Origin: Herbaspirillum sp.
GTDB lineage: Bacteria; Pseudomonadota; Gammaproteobacteria; Burkholderiales; Burkholderiaceae_D
NCBI GenBank assembly: GCA_028292625.1
Contig: JAQGLY010000016.1
Coordinates: 23,702 to 87,701 of the forward strand
DNA length: 64,000 nt
Direction: 5' to 3'
Made by a program: the position numbers and the translations under genes. The notes under the pieces were generated by a model. The model was not told the DNA's origin. It searched no databases and was given only the letters and a program-made list of their open reading frames with translations. The number at the start of each line of letters is the position of its first letter. Position 1 is the first letter of the stretch. Shown piece after piece: positions 38,204-48,964 of this stretch.

Positions 38204-39757
38204 CTACAATCCGGAAACATTAGCTCTATAAAACGCTACAAATTCCGTTACCGGCAGCGCCTTCGAAAACAGCCATCCCTGACCGTATTCCACTTCTCTA
38301 GCCAGCAGATAATCGGCCTGCGCCTGATGTTCTATCCCCTCGGCGACGATTTTCAGCTTCAGGGTCTTCGCCATATCGATGATATGCGGCGTCACACTGC
38401 TGGTGGCCGAATCGGTGCACACGGTGTCGATAAAGGACTTATCGATTTTCAATGCGTCCAGCGGCAGATCCTGCAAATAAGACAGGCTGGAATAACCGGT
38501 GCCGAAATCGTCGATCACCACCGCATAGCCGGATGCGCGCGCCCGCTCCAGCGTGGCGCGCGCCGCCGTCACATCCATGAAACCGCGTTCGGTCGCTTCC
38601 AGCCAGATCTGATCGGCCGCGATGCCGGTCCCTTTCAGCGCGGCGTCGATGAAGTCGAGAATGCGGCCGGTGCGGATATCCTGCGCGCTCAAATTGATCG
38701 CGATATGCAAGCTGCGGTTTTGTTCCAGCAGTGCGCCCAACTCGGCGATCGTCGTCCGCACCACCTGATCGGTAATCGGCAGGATCAGTCCGCTTTCTTC
38801 GGCCAGCGGAATGAACGAATCCGGCCCGACCAGCGCGCCGTTCGGCTGACGCCACCGCACCAGCGCCTCGGCGCCGACGCAGCGGCCGGTTTTCAGTTCG
38901 ATCAGCGGCTGATAGTGCGCCACGAATTCGCGCCGCCGCACCGCGGCGGCCAATTCGCCACGCGCGGACAAGCGCCGACGCGACAGCCAGCCGACCAGCG
39001 CGACAAACAGCGCGGCCAATACCATCCCGACCGGCAGCATCAGCATCTGCTGTCTGCGCAATCGCTCAAGCACTCTGCTGCGCTGTTCGATGACCACCGC
39101 TTTGAGGCCCGACGTTTCATGCACGACGATCCACTTGTCGGCTGCGATCTGCGTGCTGCCATCTTTCAATACCCTGTTCACCAATGCCTGATCGGGCTCG
39201 TGCAAGGTTCCCAGCACCAGCCCGTTTTCGGTCGCGACCGCCAGTTGAATATCGCCGTCGGCCACAATATCGACGAAGCGCCTCGGGTCGGCCAGCGCGT
39301 CATGGTTTTTGTAGCGCAACGCGGTCTTCAAATTGCCGTTACTGATTTTCGGATACACGTTCAGCGTCACGGCCAAGCCGTCCGCAGCCGTAAAATCCGG
39401 CGCCGGCAGATCGATGTCGGTCTGCGTGATTCCCCAGGATGAGCACTTCAGCTTGCCGTTTTCAAAATAGCCGATTTCGTCGAGCGTGCGCGAATCCGTG
39501 GTGATTTTGCGCATCAGCTCGATATGCGCAGCGGAGCAGGGTGGCACATCCAGTTTTTCAAAAACCCGCAGTGCCTTGTCGATTTCATCGAACGACCGCC
39601 GGGTGCGTTCGATGGCGCGATCCGCGATCTCGGTCAGCCGCTCCTGTTCCCCCGCCACCGCGCGGTCCCATGAAAAATACATGACCGAGGCAATCGGAGC
39701 GATGGCGCCGATCGAGGCGACCACGATCGACAACAGAATGATGCATTTGCGATTCAT
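38204..39757 (-). CDS. CSS-motif EAL-domain c-di-GMP phosphodiesterase
   Basis: The 517-residue protein has two membrane helices (about 5-28 and 240-262) around a periplasmic CSS domain whose cysteines are C74 and C105 (in LKCSSWG). In PdeC-type proteins these form a disulfide through Dsb enzymes and control activity. The cytosolic EAL domain has the EALVRW motif and [10 protein letters not shown] intact. Loss of the disulfide or periplasmic cleavage should activate phosphodiesterase activity. The GGDEF domain is absent. Confidence 0.92.
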   Translation of the reverse strand: MNRKCIILLSIVVASIGAIAPIASVMYFSWDRAVAGEQERLTEIADRAIERTRRSFDEIDKALRVFEKLDVPPCSAAHIELMRKITTDSRTLDEIGYFENGKLKCSSWGITQTDIDLPAPDFTAADGLAVTLNVYPKISNGNLKTALRYKNHDALADPRRFVDIVADGDIQLAVATENGLVLGTLHEPDQALVNRVLKDGSTQIAADKWIVVHETSGLKAVVIEQRSRVLERLRRQQMLMLPVGMVLAALFVALVGWLSRRRLSARGELAAAVRRREFVAHYQPLIELKTGRCVGAEALVRWRQPNGALVGPDSFIPLAEESGLILPITDQVVRTTIAELGALLEQNRSLHIAINLSAQDIRTGRILDFIDAALKGTGIAADQIWLEATERGFMDVTAARATLERARASGYAVVIDDFGTGYSSLSYLQDLPLDALKIDKSFIDTVCTDSATSSVTPHIIDMAKTLKLKIVAEGIEHQAQADYLLAREVEYGQGWLFSKALPVTEFVAFYRANVSGL

Positions 39758-40030
39758 GCTTGATCTTTTTGGAATGAACGTTCACCGCATCGGCGCGCGA
39801 TCCGCCGCCGGCCTGCCGCCGCGGCGAGTTCGCAAAACGACATGGAATCACTTCGTGGCGCCGCCGTCAATCGCCGGCGGCCGAATTCTCTGCTCCGTCG
39901 CGCCGCTGCCGGCTTGGGGCTGCCGTTGTTTGCCCGGGATAACTGGCAAATGTACGGTGACGGGATTTGCCGCAACAAACCTAGGATAGGGCCTTGCCGA
40001 ATCGGCGGACCATTTTTATTGGGGAAAAGC

Positions 40031-41278
40031 ATGCGCATATTGGTACTAGGCAGCGGCATCATAGGCGTCACCACCGCCTACTATCTGACGCGCGCCGGCC
40101 ATCAGGTCACCGTAATCGACCATGCAGCGGGACCGGCGCAGGACGCCAGCTTCGCCAACGCGGGCCAGATCTCGCCCGGATGCGCATCGCCGTGGGCCGC
40201 GCCCGGCACGCCGCTGAAAGCGATGAAATGGATGATGCAAAGGCATGCGCCGTTCGCGATGGCGCCTGACGGCACGCTGCTGCAATTGCGATGGCTGTGG
40301 CACATGCTGCGCAACTGCACCCAGCAGAACTACGCCGTCAACAAGGAACGCATGGTCAGGCTGGCCGAATACAGCCGCGAATGCCTGCAAGCGCTCAGAC
40401 ACGACACCGGCATCGAATACGAAAGCCGGCAGCTCGGTAGCATGCAGGTCTTCCGCACGCAGGAACAAATGGATCATGCGGCCAAAGACATCGACACGCT
40501 GCGCGACAACGGCGTGCCGCACGAACTGCTGACGCCGGATCAACTGGCGCAGACCGAACCCGCATTGGCCGCCGTCAAATACAAACTGAGCGGCGGCGTG
40601 CGTCTGCCGAACGACGAAACCGGCGACTGCCGCCTGTTCGCCGAACGGCTGGCCGCGATGACCGCGCAGCTCGGCGCCCAATTTCAATACAACACCAGCA
40701 TCGACCGCCTGACGCGCGACGGCAACCGTCTTGCCGGCGTTCATTGCAACGGCAAGCTGCTGACCGCCGACCGCTACGTGGTCGCGCTGGGCGCTTACTC
40801 CACCAAACTGCTGAAGGGCATCGTCGACATCCCGGTGTACCCGATGAAAGGCTATTCCATCACCGTCGCCATCGACAATGCGCAAGCCGCGCCGCAATCG
40901 GCCATCCTCGACGACACCTATAAAATCGGCATCACCCGCTTCGACAATCGCATCCGCGCCGGCGGCATGGCCGAAATCGCCGGCTTCAGCAAATCGCTGA
41001 ATCCGAAACGCCGGCGCACCATGGCAATGGTGGTCGACGATCTGTTCCCCGGCGCCGGCGACACCGCATCGGCCAGCTTCTGGACCGGCCTGCGGCCGAT
41101 GACGCCGGACGGCACGCCTATCGTGGGCGGAACCCGATTGCAGAATCTGTACTTGAATACCGGGCACGGGACCTTGGGGTGGACCATGTCTTGCGGATCG
41201 GCGAAGCTGCTGTCGGATTTGATTTGCGGAAAGGGGACGGAGATCCGGTCGGACGATTTGGGGGTGGGGCGGTATTGA
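40031..41278 (+). CDS. dadA: D-amino-acid dehydrogenase
   Basis: The 415-residue flavoprotein oxidises D-amino acids (D-alanine in the DadA family) to ketoacids and feeds electrons to the respiratory chain. The N-terminal [13 protein letters not shown] is the FAD motif. The family stretch [20 protein letters not shown] lies near residue 39, and the terminal [13 protein letters not shown] is intact. The start at 40031 has GGGGAAA about 5 bp upstream; the upstream open frame is not supported. No dadX racemase is next to it. Confidence 0.92.
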   Translation: MRILVLGSGIIGVTTAYYLTRAGHQVTVIDHAAGPAQDASFANAGQISPGCASPWAAPGTPLKAMKWMMQRHAPFAMAPDGTLLQLRWLWHMLRNCTQQNYAVNKERMVRLAEYSRECLQALRHDTGIEYESRQLGSMQVFRTQEQMDHAAKDIDTLRDNGVPHELLTPDQLAQTEPALAAVKYKLSGGVRLPNDETGDCRLFAERLAAMTAQLGAQFQYNTSIDRLTRDGNRLAGVHCNGKLLTADRYVVALGAYSTKLLKGIVDIPVYPMKGYSITVAIDNAQAAPQSAILDDTYKIGITRFDNRIRAGGMAEIAGFSKSLNPKRRRTMAMVVDDLFPGAGDTASASFWTGLRPMTPDGTPIVGGTRLQNLYLNTGHGTLGWTMSCGSAKLLSDLICGKGTEIRSDDLGVGRY

Positions 41279-41306
41279 AAACAATATCGGGATCCTCCAG
41301 AGCAGC

Positions 41307-41343
41307 AAAAAAAACGGCTGACGGAAGGCCCTTCCGTCAGCCG
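41307..41343 (-). terminator. Rho-independent terminator for the chemoreceptor gene
   Basis: A perfect 13-bp stem (41315-41327 and 41331-41343, CGGCTGACGGAAG core) with a 3-nt loop has a run of eight A upstream, i.e. a U tract on the minus strand. It can end minus-strand transcripts from the chemoreceptor and also hinder read-through from dadA. Confidence 0.9.
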
Positions 41344-41445
41344 CGAAAAACGAAATCCATTGTCGCTCGATGAGCGCACATGAATCTCGCGGGGCTCTTG
41401 CGCTGCGGACCCGCCGCAGCATTCCTCAACTTGCCCGGATCGGCT

Positions 41446-43101
41446 CTAGTAAGCCTCGAAATCCGCGAACTCTCCCGCTTCGGCCGCTGCCGTACGACGC
41501 TCCAGCCGGGCAGCATTCGGCCGCCGGCCGACGCTGCCGACCGCCACGGCCGTAACCGTCTTGAGCCCGTCAAGCCGGAACACCGCCACCATCCCGCTCA
41601 GATGCTCGCCCTGGTCCTGCAGCGATTGCGCGGCGGCGGCCGCTTCTTCCACCAGCGCCGCGTTTTGCTGCGTCGCCAAATCCATTTGCGTGATGGTCTG
41701 ATTGACCTGTTCGACACCTCGGCTTTGCTGTTGCGACGCTGCGGCGATTTCGCTCATGATTCCGGTGACATGCGCGACAGCATCCTTGATTTCCGCCATG
41801 GTTCGACCCGCTTCGCCGGCCAGCGCCGAGCCTGTGTGAATCTTGCGCACCGATTCCTCGATCAATTCCTTGATTTCCTTGGCCGCGCTCGACGAGCGCT
41901 GCGCCAGACTGCGCACCTCCGTGGCGACCACCGCGAAACCGCGCCCCTGTTCGCCGGCGCGCGCCGCTTCGACCGCGGCATTCAGGGCGAGGATGTTGGT
42001 TTGAAATGCGATGCCTTCGATCACGCCGGTGATTTCGGCGATCCTGGTCGAGCTGCGGTCGATTTCGCTCATGGTCTCGACCACGCGGCTTACCACTTGA
42101 TCGCCCTTGTGCGCAATTTCCGATGCGTTCACGGCCAGTTCATTAGCCTGCCGCGCATTGTCGCTGTTATGTTTGATCGCCGAGGTAAGTTGCTCGACGG
42201 TGGCCGCGGTTTCCTCCAGCGTGGCCGCCTGTTGTTCGGTGCGCGACGACAAATCGAGATTGCCGGCGGCGATCTGTTTGGCCGCCGCGCCGACCGAATC
42301 GGAAGAGCTTCGCACCGAAACGAGTACTTCAGCGATGCGTTCGGCCAGGCCGTTGAAGGCGACCGCGGTTTGACCGATTTCGTCCAATCTTTCCACCGGC
42401 GCGCGGCGAGTCAGATCGAACGATGCGCTGACTTCCTGCAAGGTGCTGCGAATGTTACCGAGGCCGTTGCGGATAATCTTGTATAGCTGTAGCGACAGCA
42501 GGCCGGTCAGCAGGAACGCCAACGCCGCGATCGCGCCCAGCGTGGCGTCGGCGCGCAGGGCGGCGCCGGTGTTTTCCCGATTCAGATCGGCGGCCATCTT
42601 GATGTTGTAGTCGGATTGGACCTTCAGGCCATTCACCACCTTGGCGGTGGCCGGCGCCAGTGTCGCAAGCAACGCCGTGACATCCGCGCCCTCCTTCACC
42701 GATTGCTCGACGAATGCCGCCTGCGCTTTTTTATACACGGCCAGATTGGCGAGGTTGGCCTCCAGCATTTTTCGTTCGGCCGGGTCGAGCACGTCGCCGC
42801 GATCCTGTCCGTAATGTTCCAATATCACGTCAAGGCGATTGAGTGCCGCCGTGGCGCGGCTTTCTCTTTCCATTCTTTGCTTGTCGTCGGTCGTCAGCAG
42901 GCGCGACAGCGTCGCGGCGCGCATCTCGCCCATTTGCGCGACCGCTTCGGCCAGGCTGACGATATTGGCGACGCTGGTTTTCTGCACGTAGGCGAAGCGG
43001 GCTTGGGACTGCTTCAATTGCCAAAAGCCGTAACCGCTGACAAACAGCAGAGCGAGCAAAGCCAGCGACAAAGTCAGGATCAAACGTTTGGTGATGTTCA
43101 C
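41446..43101 (-). CDS. Methyl-accepting chemotaxis protein
   Basis: The 551-residue receptor has a membrane helix (about 6-26), a periplasmic four-helix-bundle sensor (about 27-190), a second helix, a HAMP region, and a signalling hairpin with [31 protein letters not shown], the highly conserved trimer-contact tip. I set the start at the GTG at 43101 because AAGGGA is four bases upstream; the open frame to 43158 has no such site. The C-terminus lacks a NWETF receptor-modification tether. The ligand is unknown. Confidence 0.9.
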   Translation of the reverse strand: MNITKRLILTLSLALLALLFVSGYGFWQLKQSQARFAYVQKTSVANIVSLAEAVAQMGEMRAATLSRLLTTDDKQRMERESRATAALNRLDVILEHYGQDRGDVLDPAERKMLEANLANLAVYKKAQAAFVEQSVKEGADVTALLATLAPATAKVVNGLKVQSDYNIKMAADLNRENTGAALRADATLGAIAALAFLLTGLLSLQLYKIIRNGLGNIRSTLQEVSASFDLTRRAPVERLDEIGQTAVAFNGLAERIAEVLVSVRSSSDSVGAAAKQIAAGNLDLSSRTEQQAATLEETAATVEQLTSAIKHNSDNARQANELAVNASEIAHKGDQVVSRVVETMSEIDRSSTRIAEITGVIEGIAFQTNILALNAAVEAARAGEQGRGFAVVATEVRSLAQRSSSAAKEIKELIEESVRKIHTGSALAGEAGRTMAEIKDAVAHVTGIMSEIAAASQQQSRGVEQVNQTITQMDLATQQNAALVEEAAAAAQSLQDQGEHLSGMVAVFRLDGLKTVTAVAVGSVGRRPNAARLERRTAAAEAGEFADFEAY

Positions 43102-43461
43102 GAAATCCCTTATCGACCCGTGGATGGGGCATGGTATGCGGCTATTGCCGGACAACACTCCGGCGCCACGCGATTTAAATTTAATACACTTACCGCTTGC
43201 TTATTGATTTAGGAATATCTTCCCCGTGCCAGCGCTGATCATGTAATTCCGAGCAGATGGTAGCGTTTATGCCAACGATTGAATATCATATGTTTCTATA
43301 GGGGGAATAAGGTTTAATCCATTAATATTTAAGCCTTACCATCAGCAGTTTTCATACATTTATGATTGTTTTCCTACTCGTCGCCGCGTAATTTCGCTCG
43401 TCGTTTCGCGTTGGCGGCATTGTTTCAATCCACCATAAAAACAGGTCTTATTGCAAAGTCC
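43102..43461. other. Intergenic region between chemoreceptor and PAS kinase
   Basis: No gene was found in about 360 bp; the AT-rich middle probably holds promoters for both divergent genes. A small hairpin (GCCGGA-CAACAC-TCCGGC) lies at 43147-43164. A TTG at 43366 opens the kinase frame earlier than the chosen ATG, but has no ribosome site. Confidence 0.5.
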
Positions 43462-45636
43462 ATGCACTCCGCTTACGAACGCACCAGCGAATATCCTGCG
43501 CCCAATACGCAAAAGACGACCGTCTCTTCATTGCTCAAACGCCATGGACGCGCGGTGGCTATCTGCTGCTGCGCCATCGTGCTGGCGCGCATATCCAAAA
43601 CCGAAGCCTCCTATCTGCTGCTTACCGCATTGTTCGCCTATCTGTACGACAGCAAATGGTCGATGCTGGTGGCCGCTGGCGGCGGCCTGCTCGCAGTTTG
43701 CACCTTTTGCCTGTTGCCGCCCTGGCCGTTTTTTTCCGCCATCGGCACCCTGTCCTTGCGCCATGTGATGTTCGGACTGGCTTTTCTGTTTATCAATTAT
43801 TTGATTCAATCGGTGCGCAAATCGAAAGCGGCCCTGCGCGCCGCCGAACGGCAATCGCAACAGGTGCTCGACGACGCACCCATCGGCATCGTGTTCGTCG
43901 ACGCCGGCGGCGGCATCACGCAGGTCAATGCCGCGGCTGCCGCGATATTCGGCTATCTGCCCGGCGAATTGATCGGTCGTCCGCTGACCCTGCTGTTGAC
44001 CGACATGCTTTACGAGCCCTGCGTCGAAACCGAGATCGCCGGCATGCACAAAAGCGACGGCCTGTTGTCCACCGTCGTCTCGTTCAGCAAAATCGGGACC
44101 TGCAAACGGCAACTGGGCGTGGCTTATATTCGCGACGTCAGCGCGCAAAAACGCAGCCATGACGCAACGCTGGCGGAAAAGCAGGAAGTCCGCCTGATCC
44201 TTGAGATGCTGCCCGGTTCGGTGTGGATTACACGACCGGATGGAAAACTGGAATATCTGACGCAAAGCATCGTCGACTTCAGCGGTAAAACCGCGGACGA
44301 ACTGCAGGACTGGACCTCCTACGTGCATCCGGACGATATCGACGTCATGCGGCGCGGGTGGGAACGATTGGTGAAGGAGTCGCAGGCCCACTATGAATTC
44401 CGCTTCCGCCGCTTCGATAATGTCTATCGCTGGTTCCACTGCCGCACACAGGCCGCGCGCGACCGCAACGGCAACATCGTTCGCTGCTATGGCCTGATTC
44501 TGGATATCGAAGAACGCAAGCAGGCCGAAGCGGCATTGCGCGCCAAGGAATTCGATCTCGGCCTGTTGATCGAAACCATTCCCGCCCTGGTCTGGCGTGC
44601 AGCGCCCGACGGGCAGGTCGATTACGTCAACCGGCGCGTGCTGGAATATCACGGCCTGTCGGCCGGCACCGCTTCGCCGCTCGAGCTAAGCAAGCAAGTT
44701 CATCCCGACGACACCGATGCCGTGCGGCGCCTCTGGTGCCTCTCGGTAAACACCGGCGAGCCGTTCAACGCCCTCTACCGGCTGCGCCGGGCCGACGGCG
44801 CCTATCGCTGGTTCCGTATGATGTCGCGGCCGCTGCACGATGACAACGGCGACATCGTTCACTGGTACGGCCTGAACATCGACGTCGACGACAGCGTACA
44901 GACCGGCGAGGCGCTCAGAAATCTGCAGACGCGTTTCGCCCACGCCGCGCAGACCGCCACCATCGCCGAACTGTCGGCGTCGATCGCGCATGAAATCAAT
45001 CAGCCGTTGGCCGCCGTCATCGCCAGCAGCCAAGCCTGCCGGCAGTGGCTGGCGGCGACGCCGCCGAATTTCCAGAAAGCGCAACTCAGCGCCGATCGCA
45101 TCGTGCGCGACGCCAATGCCGCCGCCGAAGTCGTGCAGCGCATCAGGGCGCTGTTCAAGCAAACCCTGCCGACCAAGGTGCCGCTCGATTTCAATCAGGT
45201 CATTACCGACGTGCTGCGCCTGCTGTTCGAAGAAATCGCCGGCAAGGGGCTGAACGTGGCGGTCGATCTGGATGACGGGCTGCCGTCCGTGCAGGCCGAT
45301 CGGATCCAGATGCAGCAAACCATGGTCAATCTGGTGCGCAATGCAATCGATGCCATGGACAATGTCAGGGGGCGGCCGCGCCTGCTGGCGATCCGCTCCA
45401 CCCGGCAGGCGGATGCGACGATTCTGATCGAAATACGCGACCATGGCGTCGGCATCATGGATGCAGGTAAACTGTTCGAACCGTTTTTCACGACCAAGAA
45501 AGAGGGCATGGGCATGGGATTGTCGATCTGCCGTTCCATTATCGAAGCGCACGACGGGCGCTTATGGGCCTCCGAAAACGTCGATTACGGCGCCACATTC
45601 AAATTCACACTTCCGATTTTGCAGGCGGCCTCATGA
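43462..45636 (+). CDS. Membrane PAS-domain histidine kinase (FixL-like)
   Basis: The 724-residue product has an N-terminal membrane region of about three helices (30-118), three successive PAS-type domains (about 130-230, 245-355, 365-475), a phosphoacceptor domain with H510 in [13 protein letters not shown], and a C-terminal ATP-binding domain ([24 protein letters not shown]). PAS2 and PAS3 each carry a YRWF segment typical of PAS/PAC pairs. The start is uncertain. The adjacent FixJ-like gene overlaps its stop by four bases, so they form a two-component pair. Confidence 0.9.
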   Translation: MHSAYERTSEYPAPNTQKTTVSSLLKRHGRAVAICCCAIVLARISKTEASYLLLTALFAYLYDSKWSMLVAAGGGLLAVCTFCLLPPWPFFSAIGTLSLRHVMFGLAFLFINYLIQSVRKSKAALRAAERQSQQVLDDAPIGIVFVDAGGGITQVNAAAAAIFGYLPGELIGRPLTLLLTDMLYEPCVETEIAGMHKSDGLLSTVVSFSKIGTCKRQLGVAYIRDVSAQKRSHDATLAEKQEVRLILEMLPGSVWITRPDGKLEYLTQSIVDFSGKTADELQDWTSYVHPDDIDVMRRGWERLVKESQAHYEFRFRRFDNVYRWFHCRTQAARDRNGNIVRCYGLILDIEERKQAEAALRAKEFDLGLLIETIPALVWRAAPDGQVDYVNRRVLEYHGLSAGTASPLELSKQVHPDDTDAVRRLWCLSVNTGEPFNALYRLRRADGAYRWFRMMSRPLHDDNGDIVHWYGLNIDVDDSVQTGEALRNLQTRFAHAAQTATIAELSASIAHEINQPLAAVIASSQACRQWLAATPPNFQKAQLSADRIVRDANAAAEVVQRIRALFKQTLPTKVPLDFNQVITDVLRLLFEEIAGKGLNVAVDLDDGLPSVQADRIQMQQTMVNLVRNAIDAMDNVRGRPRLLAIRSTRQADATILIEIRDHGVGIMDAGKLFEPFFTTKKEGMGMGLSICRSIIEAHDGRLWASENVDYGATFKFTLPILQAAS

Positions 45637-46289
45637 GCGCGCCCGAACAAATCGTTTATATCGTCGACGACGACCGCAGCGTCCGCGAAGCGCTGTCCGA
45701 TCTGCTGTCGTCGCTGGGCCTGCACGCTGTCGCATTCCGCTCCGCGGCGCAATACATCGCCTTCCAGCGGCCGGATATTCCTGCCTGTCTGCTGCTCGAT
45801 ATTCAGATGCCGGGCTACAGCGGCCTGAAATTGCAGACGCACATATTGGAGGCGCAACCAGCGGGGCAGCCGCATCCGCCCATCGTCTTCATCACCGGTT
45901 TCGGCGACATCCCGACTTCGGTGCGTGCAATCAGAGCGGGGGCGGTGGATTTCCTGACCAAGCCGTTCAATCAAAACGATTTGATAAGGGCCATCGACAC
46001 CGCTTTTGCGGAAGATCGCAAAATGCGCAGCATGCGGCAAGAACGCAACGGCCTGCAGGAACGCCTGGCGCGGTTGACCCCACGCGAACGGCAGGTGCTG
46101 GCGCTGGTGGTCGACGGCCGGCTGAATAAACAGGCCGCTGCACAGCTCGGCATCAGCGAAGTGACCTTTCAATTCCATCGCGGCAACGTGATGCAGAAAA
46201 TGGCCGCGGGATCGCTGGCCGAGCTGGTCAGGATGGCGGGCAAGCTCGGCATTCCGGAAGCCTCGGCCGCGGCCTATACCGCGGCGTGA
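45633..46289 (+). CDS. FixJ/LuxR-type response regulator
   Basis: The 218-residue regulator has a receiver domain with VDDDRSV (acidic residues near 12-14), phosphoacceptor D56 in LLLDIQMPG, and TKPF with the conserved lysine, followed by a LuxR-type helix-turn-helix ([15 protein letters not shown] and [21 protein letters not shown]). Its ATG overlaps the kinase stop codon. It should be phosphorylated by the PAS kinase upstream and control transcription. Its 3' end overlaps the convergent MscS gene by 16 bp. Confidence 0.92.
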   Translation: MSAPEQIVYIVDDDRSVREALSDLLSSLGLHAVAFRSAAQYIAFQRPDIPACLLLDIQMPGYSGLKLQTHILEAQPAGQPHPPIVFITGFGDIPTSVRAIRAGAVDFLTKPFNQNDLIRAIDTAFAEDRKMRSMRQERNGLQERLARLTPRERQVLALVVDGRLNKQAAAQLGISEVTFQFHRGNVMQKMAAGSLAELVRMAGKLGIPEASAAAYTAA

Positions 46290-47395
46290 CCGTCGGTCGC
46301 TACCCGGTTGCGCCCCGCGCCGGCAAATGCGGAGGCGGCAACGTCAGTCTCTGCGTTAGCCGGCGGCACGATATGCAAAGTCCTGACCGGATAGGCGAAT
46401 GCGATGCCGCGCTCGCGGAACTGCCGCAACAGCGACAGGTTGATCGCCTGCTGAATATCCATGTATTTGTTGTAGTCGGGATCGAGGACGTAATAGACCA
46501 CTTCGAACAGCAGGGCGCTATCCCCGTAGCCTTTGAAATGGGCGCGGTCGAAACGCACGCCGAAGTGCTCCGGCGAAATAATCTCCTGCACCATCGCGGG
46601 AACTGCTTCGATGTCTTCCAGCCGGGTCTCATAAGCGATCCCGAATTCAAACAGAACGCGGCGCTCCAGCATGCGCTTATAGTTGCGGATGCGGTTTTTC
46701 AGCAGCTCGGAATTGGAAAAAATGATTTGTTCGCCGCCCAGGCTGCGCAGGCGGGTGGTCTTCATGCCGACGTATTCCACGGATCCCATGTAGGTGTCGA
46801 CGATGATGAAATCGCCGATGACGAACGGCTTGTCCAGCGCGATCGATACCGATGAAAATACGTCTCCCAGAATGTTTTGCACCGCCAGCGCAATGGCGAT
46901 GCCGCCGATGCCCAGGCTCGCCATCAGGGTCCTGACGTTAAAGCCGAGATTGTCGAGTATCACGAGTATCGCCACCGCCCACAGCGCGATGCGGCCGATC
47001 AGGCCGAGCAGGCCCAGATGGGTGGCGCCGGTCGGATTGATCGCGCGTTGCCGCTCGAAGGCCTGTTCGGTGACGATGCCGATGATGCTATGGCCCCATA
47101 GCGCCAGCTGGGAGACCAGCAGGATCACCCACCCGTAACGCAGCCATTTTTCCTGATTCACCGACAGCGTCAACTGGCTGATGGCGGCGAGCAATGCGAC
47201 ACCGGCCATGAACGGCAGGCGTGTCGCCATCAGGATTTGTTCCGCATGCGTCAGCCATCGCCGGCGTCCACCGTCGGCCAATCGGCGCATTTGCCGTTGG
47301 GCGAAGGCCTTGACGATCAGCACACTGAGCAATGCCAGCAAAAATACAGCGCCGGCGAACATGAGCTCCACTGAGGGATGCGCAAAAAAAGCCAT
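46274..47395 (-). CDS. MscS-family mechanosensitive channel
   Basis: The 373-residue product belongs to the MscS family and has several membrane helices plus the pore helix and beta domain: LMASLGIGGIAIALAVQNILGDVFSS is the family pore helix, and DTYMGSVEYVGMKTTRLRSLGGEQIIFSNSELL covers the beta domain. It should release solutes on hypo-osmotic shock. The start at 47395 follows GGAGGAAAT, and the open frame extends upstream without support. Confidence 0.92.
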   Translation of the reverse strand: MAFFAHPSVELMFAGAVFLLALLSVLIVKAFAQRQMRRLADGGRRRWLTHAEQILMATRLPFMAGVALLAAISQLTLSVNQEKWLRYGWVILLVSQLALWGHSIIGIVTEQAFERQRAINPTGATHLGLLGLIGRIALWAVAILVILDNLGFNVRTLMASLGIGGIAIALAVQNILGDVFSSVSIALDKPFVIGDFIIVDTYMGSVEYVGMKTTRLRSLGGEQIIFSNSELLKNRIRNYKRMLERRVLFEFGIAYETRLEDIEAVPAMVQEIISPEHFGVRFDRAHFKGYGDSALLFEVVYYVLDPDYNKYMDIQQAINLSLLRQFRERGIAFAYPVRTLHIVPPANAETDVAASAFAGAGRNRVATDGHAAV

Positions 47396-47664
47396 ATTTC
47401 CTCCGAGAATGACCGCGTCGCCGCGGCATGATGGGATGGAATTCGCCGCCTTGAGAGAACCGGCGATGAGGGGCGATGCCCCCTGAAAGGGAAATGGGAC
47501 AATCGGCGAAGGGCAACCGATTGGAATTACATCGTGAAAGGCAATGCAAAAGGCGGACAGTTGCCGCCTGCGTTCAAGCGTCGCCAATCGCTAGTTTTGC
47601 ATGCGATCCCTGTGCATTATAAATATATTTGTCAAAAAGAAAACTCCCGACGCCCCGGCCGGAT

Positions 47665-48918
47665 TTACGGAGACGCCGGACCGGCGCGGCGGCCCACGAC
47701 GCGTTCGATGGTCGATCCCTGCACCAGCACTGAAAACAGCACGATCACATAGGCCGCCGTCAGAATCGCGGACCGATATTGGCTGTCCGGCAAACCCAGC
47801 GCCAGCGCGATGGAAACCCCGCCCCGCATGCCGCCCCAGATCAACACCGTCCCTGCCGGGTGGCCCAGCCGGGTGAACGGGCGCATGACCAGCAGCGGCA
47901 CTGCGACGGACACCGCGCGTCCGGCCAACGCGACCGGGATCGCCGCGACGCCCGCCCACAGCACTGCGAAGTTATGCGGTATCACGATGATGGCGACGCC
48001 GATCAGCAGAAACAGCACCGCGTTCAGTATTTCGTCGATCAGATCCCAGAATTTGAGTAGATAATCCCGACTCGTTTGGCTCATGACTTCCGCCACATCA
48101 CGACTGCCGATGAGCACCCCCGCCACCGCCATTGCCACCGGCCCGCTGACGTGTAAGCGATTGGCGATCGAATAGCCGCCCATCACGACCGCCAGGCTGA
48201 TCATCACCTCCACCCGGTAATCGTCGATGGTCGCGATGGCGCGATACGCCAGCCATCCGAGCGCCAATCCCAGCAGCAAGCCGCCGCCGCCCGCCTGCAG
48301 GAAAAGGGCGGCCGCGCGGACGGTGGAAAAGGATTGCGTACCCATCGCCGAGGCCAGGATCAATGCAAATATCACAATGCCGACGCCGTCGTTGAACAAG
48401 CTTTCTCCTGCAACCGTCGCTTCCAGCGCCGGCGGAAGCTCCGCGCGCCGCATGACTTCCATTACGGCCACCGGATCGGTCGGACTGATCAGCGCGCCGA
48501 ACACGAAGCACCATATGAGCGGCACGGCGAGTCCGAAAATGCCTGCCACGACATAAAACGCGCCGCCGATCAACGCGGTCGAGATCGCCACGCCGACGGT
48601 GCTGAGTACGATGATCGCCCAGCGGCTTTTGCGCATTTCGTGAATGTTGACGTTCAACGCGCCCGCGAACAGCAGAAAACACAGCATGCCGTCCATCAAT
48701 GTGCTGCGAAAATCGACCGTCGAGATGAACCGCACCACGCCGGCGCGCATGTGGATATGCGGCACGAAGCGGTCGACCGCGGCGACTGTCAGCGCAGCCG
48801 CGCAGCCCATGACCGTCAGCGCCACCGGCTGCGGCAAGCGGAAGGTGCGATGATTCAGATAGCCGAAAATTGCCGCCAGAACAATGGAAACCGCCGCGGC
48901 ATCGAATGACGTGAACAT
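47665..48918 (-). CDS. Na+/H+ antiporter (CPA1/NhaP type)
   Basis: The 417-residue protein has about 12 membrane segments and the NhaP core motifs: LISPTDPVAVMEV, GESLFNDGVGIVIF and LFLLIGVAI. It should exchange Na+ or K+ for protons at the inner membrane. It is transcribed with the same orientation as the MASE1-GGDEF gene (47 bp upstream of it), so the two may be co-transcribed. Confidence 0.92.
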   Translation of the reverse strand: MFTSFDAAAVSIVLAAIFGYLNHRTFRLPQPVALTVMGCAAALTVAAVDRFVPHIHMRAGVVRFISTVDFRSTLMDGMLCFLLFAGALNVNIHEMRKSRWAIIVLSTVGVAISTALIGGAFYVVAGIFGLAVPLIWCFVFGALISPTDPVAVMEVMRRAELPPALEATVAGESLFNDGVGIVIFALILASAMGTQSFSTVRAAALFLQAGGGGLLLGLALGWLAYRAIATIDDYRVEVMISLAVVMGGYSIANRLHVSGPVAMAVAGVLIGSRDVAEVMSQTSRDYLLKFWDLIDEILNAVLFLLIGVAIIVIPHNFAVLWAGVAAIPVALAGRAVSVAVPLLVMRPFTRLGHPAGTVLIWGGMRGGVSIALALGLPDSQYRSAILTAAYVIVLFSVLVQGSTIERVVGRRAGPASP

Positions 48919-48964
48919 AAGCGGCCTTTCGGTAATGGACTATGTTGCGGCGGCGCCTGCCGGG

